A stretch of DNA of 64,000 nucleotides, taken from positions 62,001 through 126,000 of the forward strand of contig JAPXFQ010002402.1 in the NCBI GenBank assembly GCA_028564705.1, given 5' to 3'. Source of the stretch: Apricaphanius iberus. Taxonomy: Eukaryota > Chordata > Actinopteri > Cyprinodontiformes > Aphaniidae. The position numbers and the translations under genes were made by a program. The notes below the pieces were generated by a model. That model had not been told where the DNA came from and searched no databases. It was given only the letters and a program-made list of their open reading frames with translations. Of this stretch, positions 11,712-21,480 are shown piece by piece; the stretch's first letter is position 1, and each line of letters opens with the position of its first letter.

Positions 11712-12943
11712 GTTCACAGGGAGTCAAATTCCAGATAAATAATAATCAAATTGTAATTCTAATTGACTAGAGCAGTTGCAAAGATGGCCGCATCAGTACC
11801 TTTGTTTGTTACCCTCATAAATCTCTAAATAATTTGTGGTCTAAGCAGCCAAGCTGGTTAAATTTCGGGATAACAATTGACCAAAGTATGTTTTTTGTAG
11901 AAAAAGATATGTATTTTTGGCCTATGCAATGGCTGAAAATACGCGTCAACGTAAATTGAAAGATGTCGGCGGTAATATGTTGGCTGAACTGCGAGTTTTA
12001 AGTGTGAAATTAGACCGTATGCAAACTCTGGTGAAGGAGCAAATGAATACAAAGATTGATATCCTGCGTGGAAGTTTGGAGAAGACCATCTCAGAGTGAG
12101 GCAGCCCTGAAAAGTGAGTGGGAAAAAATAGCTGCTGAGTTGTGCCTGAACCTGGATATGGAAGTGGGCATTATGGTCTCTAGAATGGAAAAGATCGAAA
12201 TGAAGATGGCAGAAAATGAAGCGTGGAGGAGGCCTTTTGACCCAGATGTTTCATTAATTGTTGTTGGATTGCCGCAAGCGGATGGTGTTGAAGATGTAGT
12301 GGCCAAAGTAAACGATCTGTTGCACAACGGGTTGTGTTGCGAGCTCGATCCTGAGGTGGTAGCGGTGGAGCGACAGAGCGAGAGGACAACACCCGGGGCT
12401 TGTAAAAGTGGAGTTGAAGACAGTACAAGACAAAGTGAGGGTGTTACTCATGAAATCTATGACAGAGTTTATGTCTCATCCGCGGAGAGCCTGCTGGATT
12501 ATAAATTCAGAACTCTCCTTCGAGAGATTCCTGCTGGAAAGCATTATTATCTGGCCGCTAACGGATGACTAGCAAAACGAGCTCCAATAAGAAGGGTGCT
12601 ATACTTGGATTGGACATAATTAGGTTGCGCATAAACAAGCCATGAAAGCGTCAGCGGGTGGTGGTATTTTCATTAAAGAACTAAGTTTTGAATAATTTTT
12701 CTGTGCCTATTCTTGAAAAAAACTGGAATTCTTTCTTTGCGCTTTGAGCATATGAGGACTTCATATTCATTTATCATTATCTCATGGTACTTATCAGACT
12801 CCTTTTTCTCTCATTTATTGACATTAATTTATGAGGTTGATGTTCATTTTACTTATGTATGTGGGGATTTCAATAGTTTTATTGCGCACCTTAAAGACTA
12901 TGTTGATGGTGACGAATTAACTTCTAGAGTACCTGGTTACTGA
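11712..12943 (+). pseudogene. inverted LINE 5' segment: ORF1 and endonuclease N-terminus
   Basis: A 5' leader (11712-11916) precedes ORF1 remnants: 11917-12099 reads a coiled-coil N-terminus (ELRVLSVKLDRMQTLVKEQM). After a frame change, 12056-12568 reads an RRM-like domain starting SLIVVGLPQADGVEDVVAKV. The + strand then gives the endonuclease N-terminal half, with YVCGDFNSFIAHLKDYVDG and ending SRVPGY at 12943. This continues into the endonuclease C-terminal half found on the other strand at 11711. The two pieces are one LINE with its 5' part inverted. Both are broken by stops. Confidence 0.75.
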
Positions 12944-13599
12944 CTATAAAAAGAATTTGGTGTGGTCAGGACAGCTTCTCTTAGCTACAGCCTCAGCCAG
13001 TTTATATAAAACTAAAAGTTCAGAAAATCAGCAACCTGCAGCAACCTTATTCTTAACAACCATGTCACACAGTAAGTAATTGTCGTAGGAATTCATTATT
13101 TAATTCAGTCTAAAAAAGTTCTAAAAATACAATCAATCATTCATTGAAGGCGTTTAAGTATTTAATGAAAACATGTCTTGCCAGAACATGAACAGATTTA
13201 CCTTGCATTCCCTACCCAACCCTTTTAACCTACACCTTATATACATTTCAGCAATCACAGTTTTATCCTTCTACCACATTTTCTTCAGTCTTCTTGTCCG
13301 GCTCTTGAACAGTTCATGCCAGTCTGATAGTAAGTGTAAAGCAGTTCCTCAAGGTTAGAACATCCAGTAGATATTTTGCTGCTTTGACTTTGATCATCCA
13401 ATTGATTTGACACATCTTTATCAAGTACATTATGCTGGAACAATATGCGTGCTTCTGTAGCTTGGCCTCCCCTTTCGATTATCAAACTTAACCTTTATTT
13501 ACCCAGGTGGAGAAGAAAACCTTTGTCATCGAGATCTCTTTTAGAAGGGTGACCTGGCGAAGAGGTCAGCAGTACACGTCGTAATGAAACTGAGGATGA
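12944..13599. other. asxl2 intron, a repeat scrap only
   Basis: No gene. AACCTTTATTTACCCAGG with GAGATCTCTTTTAGAAGGG (about 13488-13551) resembles a common teleost interspersed repeat with a 'TTTATTTAACCAGG' head. Confidence 0.35.
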
Positions 13600-14270
13600 T
13601 GCATAAAAAAAATATTGCCTTCAACATTCTCGGAGCGCCAGCTCCATCGAGCCGAGCATGTGAAGCGCGGCTGCAGGTGTGTTCTAGTCTTGCATTACGT
13701 GTACTGCCTGGACTCAGGCGGAGCTGGGGCCACTACAGCGGGGAATTGGAGGGATCCATAAACAGCGGCCTCTAGCCCAGTTTGAGGAGCCGCCGGTGTC
13801 CCGCGTCGTTCCAAGCTTTGCCTGCCTAGTCACCAAATACAATGCTGAGCAACTGTCCATCTGTCATTGGTTAGTAAAAGTGTATAATATATGTGAGCGG
13901 CACGGGTCATGCTGTGGTGGAGAGATGCCTGGGTCGTGTTTAATCCTCCAGCGAGGCTGTCCGGGTGAGGAAGCTGTTCATGGCTCACTTCTCGGTGGAG
14001 GAAGCGGTACATTTGTAGCAGCAACGGTTCTTTTAAGAGCCACCAACAAACCTCTTAAGAGCTTTCCTGTCTAAATACTTCAACCTCTTTATAATGTATT
14101 TTTATTCATGTCTCTGTGTGGAAAAAAGGCTGGTATCATGTTTGCTCGGGGTGATTAGCCATGGTTTTTATCAGTATTTCCTCCGTCATGCTGATACTGT
14201 GACTCAGTGTCAGTCAGTTTCTGTCAGTGTCAGAAGGCATTGCACAATTGGGAAAAATAACTAGGTATAG
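13600..14270 (-). mobile_element. Harbinger-like repeat, copy 1
   Basis: This stretch is an inverted, diverged copy of 24230-24890. Shared landmarks include GGAGGGATCCATAAACAGC, CCAAGCTTTGCCTGCC, TTTTAAGAGCC with its flanks, and GCTCGGGGTGATTAGC followed by TTTATCAGTATTTCCTCC. On the minus strand near 14150-14200 it reads the decayed start of a MADF-type protein (TEEILIKTMANHPE), the counterpart of the better kept exon at 24256. Terminal repeats were not found, so the ends are the limits of visible similarity. Confidence 0.65.
14026..14041 (+). other. histone-type 3' stem-loop, copy 1
   Basis: GGTTCTTTTAAGAGCC folds into a 6-bp stem with a TTTA loop (one G-T pair), followed by ACCAAC. Metazoan replication-dependent histone mRNAs end in such a stem-loop, usually GGYYCT, a TTTN loop, AGRRCC, then ACCCA. 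The purine-rich AAGAGC at 14056-14061 could stand for the downstream U7 element. No histone coding sequence precedes it. It is antisense to the MADF-type exon of the same repeat. Confidence 0.55.
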
Positions 14271-15539
14271 ACACGTTTAATGTTATTGTTTTCATCCGGG
14301 TATTTTCGTGCATGCGTACAAAACTGGAGGGCAAAAAGCTTCCACACCGCTATGTAAAGCTGTGCGGTTGTGGTTGAAGATTTAGACAAACCAAATAAAA
14401 CCTAAGTCACATCACAAAGCTAATTGTATGTAGGGCAAAGCTTCCTGACCGTTTTATGACCGTTTAGTCACAAGCAACATGATGGAACTCCCCAGATATG
14501 ACTGCCGCCAGATCAGTATGGAGAGATCTACAATCATATGATCAACATGCCTTGACTTACAAAACAAGGAAGGCATACAATCAATAGGACAACTCCCAGC
14601 GCTCGACTCTTCAAACATCTTTTTATACTGATCGATCATCAACACAGCAGTTTGATGAGTCACAACAACCGAGTTACCATTCAGCCAGCTTAACCCCAGA
14701 CCCACCATTTATAACTTCACCAGATTACTGACACGTCCTAGAGATATTCACAACCCAAAGACAACGACACAATACAGAGTTACGAAGCAATTTCATTGCG
14801 AACCGACAGCTTACACTGCAGGCTGCGTTAGCACTTAGTGATGTCATCAGTTAGCTGTTGTCTACACAGTCAGGCTGAGCGCAGAACCATGGCTTTTACT
14901 ATAAACGGGTACCCATAAAGAAATAAAATAAGCTTACAAACTACATGTAATGGGGTAGCCGTTTGTGCAACCAGTAACATGTAAGACAGCTGTGATGGCT
15001 AAGAGCTACCCCACAGAGCTAGCTTCAAGACCGTGTCAAATAGCTAACAAGCTACGGGATGAAACTCATCAGATATGACCATCGTCAGTTCACTTTAGAC
15101 ATCTACATTATTTGATCATCATTCCTCAACTTTACACAGCAGAAGCAAACAATGCCTCAAATTTACACAGCAGAAGCAAACAATGCATACATAACAATGC
15201 ATACATATATATATATTAACATCAACATACCTCCAGTGTGGGAGATGAGCAGATTTGTTAATCCAACTGGATCCCTGGATGGAGGGATCATCCACTCTAA
15301 CTCAGCCATTCACTGCAGCGTATTTCGTAAGCTTGAAACTTATTTTTTTTATTAGTACTGTCCTTTTTTCTTTTATTTCTGCAGCCTACAGTGCTGCATA
15401 TGTTAACCATGCTGATATATTTTTCCTTCACTGCCATGTACCAACTGTCAACTGTCAGTTAACAGTAGGCAGTGGGGCAAATCTGTCTTCCTGCCCTCCA
15501 GACAGAAATTAGGGGGCAATGCCTATGCATTTCTTTGTC
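14271..15539. other. no gene seen; small tandem duplication
   Basis: Nothing coding is recognised. At about 15129-15188 a roughly 30-bp unit (TTTACACAGCAGAAGCAAAC then AATGC) is repeated twice, followed by a short TA-rich tract. Confidence 0.4.
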
Positions 15540-15665
15540 CAGACCAAGCAAACACCTCTTTTTTTAGACTACCTCTGCCTTGGTCCAAAGTGCGCTGAAG
15601 CGACCCAACATGCCTTCATATGGACAGATTGGTCCAGTAAAGTCATCTCACTCCTACGTAACCAT
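15540..15665 (+). repeat. inverted-repeat partner of 21340-21480
   Basis: GACTACCTCTGCCTTGGTCC and the following 80 bp, including a GATTGGTCCA block, match the reverse complement of 21340-21465. The pair could be the ends of one 5.9-kb element or two independent insertions of the same repeat. Confidence 0.55.
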
Positions 15666-15889
15666 GGCAGCCACTGATTGGCCTGCCATTCTTTAATTAA
15701 AGTTATGTCACACAATGGCTCAAAACATTGCTGGGAACTAACTTTTTTTTTTTTTTTTTTAACGTGTCCTGTCTAGCAGTATGCTACTCAGAATTGGTGT
15801 CTGAGTACCAAGTACAAGCCCAACAGTTTTACTTTCCCAAGCAGAGTATTACAGCTTCGCTGTAGTACGCCACTTGATGTATATGTATG

Positions 15890-17340
15890 AAAAATCTTTA
15901 TTAGTGATTACTGTGGGTTCAATTTCCTGACGTCATGGACATTAAACTGAGACAAGAAGGGAGAAAGGAAGAAGGTGAAGAAAAGAAACCGGACCAACAG
16001 AGGCGCGAACCGATGACACAAGACAGGGAGGCAAATAAAGAACACAAGAAAACATCCCAGTCCTCCACCTCTGCCGGACGGCAGAGAAACAGTAATACAA
16101 AACAAAAACAACAAAGTGTACAGAACCAAACCAATAGTTCGGATCTGGTAGAATAAACAAAGAATTACACATTCACTACACACAAGCATTGATTAATGAA
16201 CATAATACAAATGTTTCTGGTAAGCTCCTGTGAACAACTAACTAATGATGATAACCTCAGCTTAAGATATGTCCGTCCTCACCTATGTCCCCACACCTAT
16301 GTGTGTGCGAGCATGCAGGTCGGAATAAGGTTTCCCCATGCAAGTGATTGATAGCTGGTGTAAGGAACCGTCAATCCGTCCTACAGGAATCGGCACAGAC
16401 ATGGAGGAGGCAAGAGATGTATGCATCCAGCGTCCCACAGAGTACAGAGTCCACAGGCGGATCAGCGCAGGGTCGATCACCCGCCAAGAGGGGAACAGAT
16501 GGAAGCCCCAGGGGAGCACCCACCAGCCGCGATGCTGGGGCCCGAGAGATCGCAGTGACGAGCCCACGGGCTCCGCCGGTAACCGGCTACGCCAGGGCGG
16601 GCCCGGACCAGGAACCGGAGGCCACGGGGACCAGGGGCACCCCACCCCCCAGCGGGGCCCCAACCAGTGACCAGCCGACAAGGGTCCCCCGCCGCCGCCG
16701 CAGGCAAGGAGGACCCGCAGCCAACCGACGGACAACACACGCCGCCGCCACCCCGGACCAGTACCCACCGCCAACAACCCGGCCCGCCTCCACACATCCA
16801 CACGCCAGGGAGCCACAGCGGATGTACGCCCTCCCCAGGCCGCGCCCAGCCGGCACCTGGACATCCAGATCTTCCAGCTCCAGGGTCCAGATCCCGCCCC
16901 ACGTGGGGCGCCAAGATCAGGGGCCCAGCCAATGCCGGACAGCTCCACCAGGCGAACAGACCAGCCAGCTGAAGTCCTGGAACCGGCAGGAGGATTGGGC
17001 GCCAGGCACGGTCCCCACCAATCCACCGGACGGCACCAACCTATTCTACAAACCCGGCACCCCCATAAGAGGTGCCCCAGTCAATCCAAGGAGGACATCG
17101 GCCCGAAACAGCGGCCGCCCGACACACCGGACCACCCAGGACCCGCCCGACATGCACCAGGACCGAGCCGGGCCGCAACCGGGACCCCCAGCCCCAGGCA
17201 TCGAGCCCCATTTTATCGACATAAAAAACCTTGCAGGTACAATGCAGCAACTTTGTAGTCAAATGGCAACTGAAGAATACTTAAAATTACCTAATAAACT
17301 TAGAGGATGAGACACTTTCTTAAGGACTTGTTCGATGTGA
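15890..17340 (+). repeat. GC-rich interspersed repeat with open frames on both strands
   Basis: An AT-rich region changes abruptly to strongly GC-rich, CpG-containing DNA (about 16340-17220), flanked by purine-rich DNA (15935-16030) and an AATAAA-containing tail (17290). Long open frames exist on both strands: 16348-17310 (+, 320 codons) and 16283-17026 (-, 247 codons). Their products are low-complexity Pro/Arg/Thr or Gly/Trp-rich with no recognisable domain, as expected when GC-rich DNA lacks stops by chance. I think it is a dispersed repeat of the kind found in many fish genomes, but cannot name it. Confidence 0.5.
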
Positions 17341-17365
17341 GAGCACACTGTCTGGTGGTGCTTAG

Positions 17366-18289
17366 GGTTGCACCCATCCCATTTTTTCAGTCCCGATAGC
17401 AATGCCTGCATCTTTCGATTCCTGATACCGATTCCGATATTATTGGTAAATTAATCAACTTTATACCTTCCACCTTATACCTTTCCTGAAGAGACTAAAG
17501 GCACCAGACTTTACTAAGCATAACTAAGACAAATTAACAGATGTACAATATAAAATCACCATAAAACTAAAATTTAAAATGAAAAATAAACCTTTTTTTT
17601 GTCAATTTATTGCAGATTGACCACATTTTTAGAATCTGTTCATGGTAACGGTTAACTTTAACCGATATCGATAAATGTACATTAGATGGTATTAGGGCTG
17701 CAACTATCGAATTGTATTGGAATCGAGTATCCTGTCGATTTTTCCATCTATTAATCGAGTAATCAGATAAATTACACTTTTGTGTTTTTAAATAAGAAAC
17801 CATAAATGTGACCCAGAACGGTGGCACATTGATCAAACCAGCAGTGGACTCTGCGTCGACACACCTCAGCAGACCTGGCGGTCACCCATATCTCCTCCTC
17901 CCCTGTCATTTTGCCTCTTGCTTCCCATGTCTCCTATCCAGAGGACAGTAGTACCTAGCTAATCAGTTACATTTACTTTAATAACTTTTCGGGGGGAAAA
18001 AGTAATTAGGAGTAGTTTTATGCCCTAAAACAGAACAGTTGCGTTTCAATTTCCATCTCAGAAGAACGGCAGTGGTGAGGACAGAGGTGGGTTTAGCTTT
18101 ACAAAAGCTCCAGCAAAAAGCAGTCATGAAGTCTTCATAACACAGATCCTTTCAAATGTTAAGACTTTTAACTCACCTCACATGTCACAGACATCGATGT
18201 GTTCATGTTTCCAGCTCCTGATGGGTGTTCATCAGGCCATTTACCAAACCTGTCAACCAGTATGCATTTCACATGGCATTTACGCAATT
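17366..18289. repeat. fragments of hAT-type MITEs
   Basis: Two left-end-like starts are seen: TAGGGTTGCACCCATCCCAT (17364) followed by GATACCGATTCCGATATTATTGG, and TTAGGGCTGCAACTATCGA (17693) followed by ATTAATCGAGTAATC. Both are common openings of teleost hAT-derived MITEs. Right ends were not identified. The remainder to 18289 has no feature I can name. Confidence 0.4.
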
Positions 18290-18780
18290 TGAAGTCTCAA
18301 TACGCTGGTACAACTTATATCTCAATGTCACCAGGTGACGTTGAACCTGTAAAAAATCCTTAATAAATCCAGTGAACAAGTTAACAGCTAGATGTCCGTT
18401 ATTTTCCTCCAACTGAACAAAAACTAAACTGAAGTACTTATCTTGGGCCCAAAAAAGATAAATTACATATCAATTAACATATGGACTCAGACCTCCAGGG
18501 ACACACAAAAGCAATAACAAGGTCAGCTTTCTATCACCTGAGGAACTTTTCAAGGATTAAAGGACTGATGATACAAGGAGACCTAAAGAAATGAATTAAT
18601 TTTCATCCTAAATTGTTGTTTTAATCAAATGCTACTGTTTTAATCAAAATGTTTAAATTATTTTTATTGTCATACTCTTGTCATATATTTGGGTTCTTTG
18701 ACCCCAAATCATGTAAAGAACCTTGAATTGCCCTGTGTTGAAAGTGTGCTATACAAATAAAATCTTACTTTGCCTAACGA
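18290..18780 (+). mobile_element. L2-clade LINE, 3' fragment
   Basis: Degenerate reverse transcriptase on + reads [12 protein letters not shown] (18325-18360), matching [14 protein letters not shown] in the element at 56270-57895. Then DSDLQGHTKAITRSAFYHLR (18483-18545) is the conserved L2/Maui-type C-terminal block. The 3' end has GTGCTATACAAATAAA near 18750-18765, a typical tail of these LINEs. It is truncated at the 5' side and broken by stops. Confidence 0.75.
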
Positions 18781-19110
18781 GTCTACCGAACGCAACACCT
18801 TTGCATCCCCCCCATTACCACTTGCGTGCTGGCTCAGTTCTGCTACTACATCCTTCGTTCCTCATGTGCTGCTGCAGCTGGCACTTCAACAGGTAAACTG
18901 TGTTTGTCTCAGCTGACTTTTAGCTTTTGGTAAATGTGAACCATTACAAGTAACGTTATTTTTGCTGTAGAATCATTCGAGCCGCAGTCTAAATGAAAAA
19001 AGAAAAATAAATATTTGCAAGGCGTTTTTTCTTATCAAGTCTATTGCTCATGTTCAGCAGCAGACCTGCCAAACAGAAAAGAGTCCATGTTCCTCAGAAG
19101 TTTTTATATA

Positions 19111-20105
19111 CAATGGTACCTCATTTATTGCAGGGTAACATTCTAAAAATTACCTGCAATAGGCAAAATCTGCAAAGTAGTCATCTTTACTTATTACAAT
19201 TATGTTCAGGGGCTGTAAATCCCCTCGCCACACACTTTATACACTTTTTCTCAGACATACATTAACATTTACTCACATTTCTCACTAGTTTAAATACTCT
19301 CAAAGTTCAAATCTTGGTAGATTAAACATAAAAAAAACTAAAGTATTTATATAAAGAGGTGTCTCCGTCCGTGCACCTTTGGTTGTGTCTTTTTCCACTG
19401 AAGATCTCTGAGCAGCAGGTGTCTTTTTTTGAGTGAAGAACATAGTTAAGCTTGATTTATGCTTGCCACATGAACATTCCGCGCGGAAACGAGACGTGCC
19501 GAACCGGCCGAGACACCTTCCAGCAGCGTTTATACTTTCTGCAGCTTGTCCCTGATGAGAACCAATATTCTTGACTACTGTAGGGGGCGGGGTAGGGCTC
19601 TACGGCATGCATACAACACTACACCATAGTAGAAGTAGTAATCACTGTTCTTTACAAGATAGTGACACCCGTGAGCTTAAACGAAGCAGAACTTTTATGC
19701 TGTTTACTTAGGAAAAAAGACGAAAAAGGAGACTGTCCACTAGTCCATTAAAACACAGTTCATCACAGTGCTCTCTATCGGCCGAATCATAAAGATGTCT
19801 ATTTACGAACCTCCTGCAATATGAGCTCTTGCCAGTCCGCCATGTTTTTCCGCGCGGGACCGTCCGCGTAGTTAAAAATTTTCCTAGGTGTGCGGTGCGA
19901 AAATTTTGGGGCGGGAGGAGGCCGCGCAGAGAGGCGCGGTTACTGAAATGACGTAATTTGGCCTCGTGGAGCCGTGCGGACCTCGCGGACGCGGCAAGCA
20001 TAAACCAAGCTTTATGGGTAGTTGTTTTGCGCGTTCTGTCTTCTAGACTAGAAGATTCTTATAACCACGAAGGGTGAACTGCTGCGTTATAACGAGGGAC
20101 AACTG
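19111..20105. mobile_element. pogo/Tigger-like MITE with TA target duplication
   Basis: The left end CAATGGTACCTCATTTATTG and the right end GTTATAACGAGGGACAACTG are inverted and similar, flanked by TA (19109-19110 and 20106-20107). Internal GCAAAATCTGCAAAGTAGTC and CACTAGTTTAAATACTCTC are typical of Tigger-like termini. The same region occurs inverted at 30725-30900. The middle is taken up by a later Harbinger MITE. Confidence 0.7.
19449..20011 (-). mobile_element. PIF/Harbinger MITE with TTA target duplication
   Basis: The ends AGCTTGATTTATGCTTGCC (19449) and GGCAAGCATAAACCAAGCT (ending 20011) are inverted with one mismatch. TTA flanks each side (19446-19448 and 20012-20014), the 3-bp duplication of Harbinger elements. 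On the minus strand (about 19845-19750) a short frame reads MADWQELILQEVRK and, after a frameshift, RHLYDSADREHCDEL. That is the start of a MADF/Myb-like protein of the kind paired with Harbinger transposases. Confidence 0.8.
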
Positions 20106-20754
20106 TATATATCAAGAACAGTGGCCATGCCTGCGACCCTCTAAAGTTCCTCATCATGCATTTTGCACAGTGTACTATTATGATGTGGACATCAGCCACC
20201 AGATACCTGGAGTTAAATTATAAATCAGCCCCAGTGATGTGTGCTGTAAGCCAATAATTATTATACTGTTAAAAACAAAAAAAATTCAAGATACAAAATC
20301 AATTACCATTTAATTAATACAAAATATATTTTTTGAATAATTTTGATTATGAAATTATTCTATAGTTAACTTGTCTATCACCTTGTATAAGCACACATAT
20401 AATCAAAGCAAGTGGAACGTTTTAGTTTTACTGATTTACTCAGTATCAAAATGTCCAATGTAGATATTTTGGAGTCAGGTCAAATTGTGAAAAATGTCTA
20501 TCACATTTCAAAATAAGAACTATGAATGTGTGTGTGTGTTTTGCAGACTGCCATTTGGGGGTCAACATTTAAAGATCGTGGCCAGTACAGTAAGATATGA
20601 ATAACGAAGTGAATGGGGGAAATTACTGCATGCAAAGTAATTGAGTTGTTAAAAAAATCTGTGAAAAAATCTGTACAACACAAGTGGTACTGAAACTATT
20701 TTGACAAGGTTGCCAGGTCTGCATTTCTGATCTAACCAGCGATCATGCAATCTG

Positions 20755-21335
20755 TGGAGACTCTGACTCTGCAGCCTTCCAGCCTGATCTAGCTGATTCC
20801 TGAACTAGTTGATTCCTGTTCTATGATCACCGCGGATACCTCCTGCTTCTCTGCTGCTACCGACTGATACCAGCCTTTTTCCTCCCCAACACCGCAGGCT
20901 CTCCACAGCTTTTCCTTTGTCACACACTGACTTCACCTGCTCTAACTCTTCACGACCAGAGCCTGCTCCAACCCACGTGTGGAAGGCAAAGACGGCACAG
21001 ATCACAGCTCCATTCCTCTTGGTGGCTTATTAAAATCAGCCATTCACATTTTTCCGACATCCCAAATGTGGCCGATATCTACTCCGACTCTGCAGCATTC
21101 TAGCCCAATTTAGCCAGTACTTTCTCCTGCTTTGATCACCATGGAGACCTCCTGCTTCTGCTACTTCCGGCAGCTACCAGCTTTCTTCCTCCCCGACATG
21201 CGCGCTCGCCGCAGGTTCTCCCCGAGCCTGTTCCAGCCAGTGTGTGGAACACGATAACCGCTCAGATCGCAGCTCGATTCCTCTTCATGTCCTGACAAAA
21301 ATCTGCCATCACTCGCTTTTCAGATGCTGAAGCTG
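20755..21335. repeat. two diverged direct repeats of about 280 bp
   Basis: The segments 20755-21050 and 21080-21335 share, in order, GACTCTGCAG, CCTCCTGCTTCT, CTTTTTCCTCCCC/CTTTCTTCCTCCCC, GAGCCTG-TCCA and GTGTGGAA. They look like an old tandem duplication or two neighbouring insertions. No coding content is recognised. Confidence 0.6.
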
Positions 21336-21339
21336 CAGC

Positions 21340-21480
21340 CGCTATCAAGTCCACTTTTCAAGTCATCATTTTAGTGGACCAATCAGTCCACAGTTAGGCG
21401 TGTTTGTTCGCTTCGGAATGCTTCGGACCAAGGCAGAGGTAGTCCAAAAAAAAGTGGTCGGCTCGGACCGGCCGTAGGTA
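21340..21480 (-). repeat. inverted-repeat partner of 15540-15665
   Basis: GGACCAAGGCAGAGGTAGTC followed by an A-run matches the reverse complement of 15540-15600. The upstream GTGGACCAATCAGTCC block matches too. Confidence 0.55.

Noticed and set aside
13796..14074. A histone gene ending at the stem-loop at 14026
   Set aside because: The upstream frame has no histone fold sequence or C-terminus of H1, H2A, H2B, H3 or H4.
16283..17310. 320- and 247-codon frames as genes
   Set aside because: Low-complexity products on overlapping opposite strands in GC-rich DNA, no domain, no splice or promoter context.
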